Assembly: GCA_016867055.1 (NCBI GenBank)
Contig: VGKN01000109.1
Location: forward strand, 1-5,815
DNA length: 5,815 nt
Source of the DNA: Candidatus Omnitrophota bacterium
GTDB lineage: Bacteria; Omnitrophota; Koll11; VGKN01
Direction of reading: 5' to 3'
Below, piece after piece: positions 5,267 to 5,815 of this stretch; the stretch's first letter is position 1; each line of letters opens with the position of its first letter. The position numbers and the translations under genes are program-made. The notes under the pieces are model-generated. The model did not search any database, was not told where the DNA came from, and saw only the letters and a list, made by a program, of their open reading frames with translations.

Positions 5267-5815
5267 CCTTATCCTAACCGCACTAATCTTATCTTTAATC
5301 ATAGTATTGCCTCTTCTCTTCGGAGAAGATATTACAGATAGACCAATAGTCCTAATTCACGGTCTTGGCGGAAGTTCAAAAGATATGGAGACAATGAAGA
5401 ATGAGTTAATAAAAAAAGGAGTTCCTGAGAATAACATAAGATTGATAAACTTACCAGAAAATTATGGTTCAATAATAGAAAATGCCTCCTATGTTGGTAA
5501 TGAAATTAAAAAGATATCAGAAGAATTCGGTGGTAAAAAAGTTATGGCTGTAGGCTATTCTATGGGCGGTGAGATGTTAGACTTTGTAACGAAGAATCAA
5601 GAAGAAAATGTAACCTATATGTATGATAGATATCCTACCATCACAGTTTCTACACCATTAGGGGATATTGAACTTAAAGATCCCACGAAAATAGAAACCG
5701 CATCTAAAACTATATCTATGCCAACGCATATGGAGAAATATATAAATGAGGTTGTGATGATTGGTAGTGGCCCCTCTGTCTTAGCTTGGACAGGATATGG
5801 TAAGTCATTGGAAAA
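5256..5815 (+). CDS. Secreted alpha/beta hydrolase (lipase/esterase-like), 3' end cut by the window
   Basis: The frame stays open from ATG 5256 to the window edge, giving 186 codons plus two bases. The N-terminus (about 1-22) is a signal peptide or membrane anchor of almost pure Leu/Ile/Val, with a possible cleavage after LFG. RPIVLIHGLGGSSKD (29-43) is the first core strand and the oxyanion-hole HG motif. GYSMGG (100-105) is the nucleophile elbow, with Ser102 as the probable catalytic serine. The catalytic Asp and His would lie further on; no Asp/His pair can be assigned from the visible part. The fold and HGLGG/GYSMGG pair suit a lipase, esterase or PGAP1-like acyl hydrolase; the substrate cannot be told. 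The ATG overlaps the upstream stop by 11 bases, with only a weak, distant AGGA (5240-5243). Translation is therefore probably coupled to the LolA-like gene, which suggests a shared role in lipid handling at the envelope. Confidence 0.8.
   Translation, partial: MRNNLILTALILSLIIVLPLLFGEDITDRPIVLIHGLGGSSKDMETMKNELIKKGVPENNIRLINLPENYGSIIENASYVGNEIKKISEEFGGKKVMAVGYSMGGEMLDFVTKNQEENVTYMYDRYPTITVSTPLGDIELKDPTKIETASKTISMPTHMEKYINEVVMIGSGPSVLAWTGYGKSLE

Noticed and set aside
1..5815. CRISPR array, tRNA or rRNA gene
   Set aside because: I saw no regularly spaced direct repeats and no cloverleaf or rRNA-like stretch on either strand.

Overview
The window comes from an AT-rich bacterial genome. Gene ends are short or overlapping, both ATG and TTG starts occur, and ATA and AGA codons are frequent. 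A consensus-like sigma-70 promoter and two secretory signal sequences support a bacterium. The LolA-like fold points to a cell envelope with lipoproteins, so I guess an uncultured diderm, perhaps of an Omnitrophota-type candidate phylum. That assignment is a weak guess, because there is no rRNA or other strong marker. Every supported gene is on the + strand.

Layout. Positions 1-366 hold no gene. They contain a fold-back palindrome with a GAAA tetraloop near the left edge, a weak AT hairpin, and a strong promoter just ahead of gatC. Positions 367-2085 hold gatC and gatA, two of the three subunits of the tRNA-dependent amidotransferase GatCAB; gatB does not follow. After a 152-base gap with a dyad, positions 2238-4159 hold a type II restriction-modification module. 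Its first gene is a beta-class, probably N4-cytosine, DNA methyltransferase with a staphylococcal-nuclease-like C-terminal domain. It overlaps by one base a MjaI-family restriction endonuclease gene. The endonuclease gene is interrupted by an in-frame TAA at 3845-3847, which cuts the predicted catalytic core from the N-terminal half. Positions 4247-5815 hold an envelope pair: a secreted LolA-like protein with a TTG start and a good ribosome binding site, overlapping by 11 bases a secreted alpha/beta hydrolase that runs off the right edge.

How the parts fit. GatCA is housekeeping: with GatB elsewhere it would amidate Glu-tRNA(Gln) and/or Asp-tRNA(Asn). The restriction-modification module appears to be an accessory unit lying between housekeeping and envelope genes. 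If the TAA is real, the methyltransferase is now an orphan, or the nuclease survives only as two pieces or by readthrough. The most unusual points are the methyltransferase/SNase-like fusion, whose second domain appears to lack the nuclease arginine, and the single-codon break of its partner nuclease.
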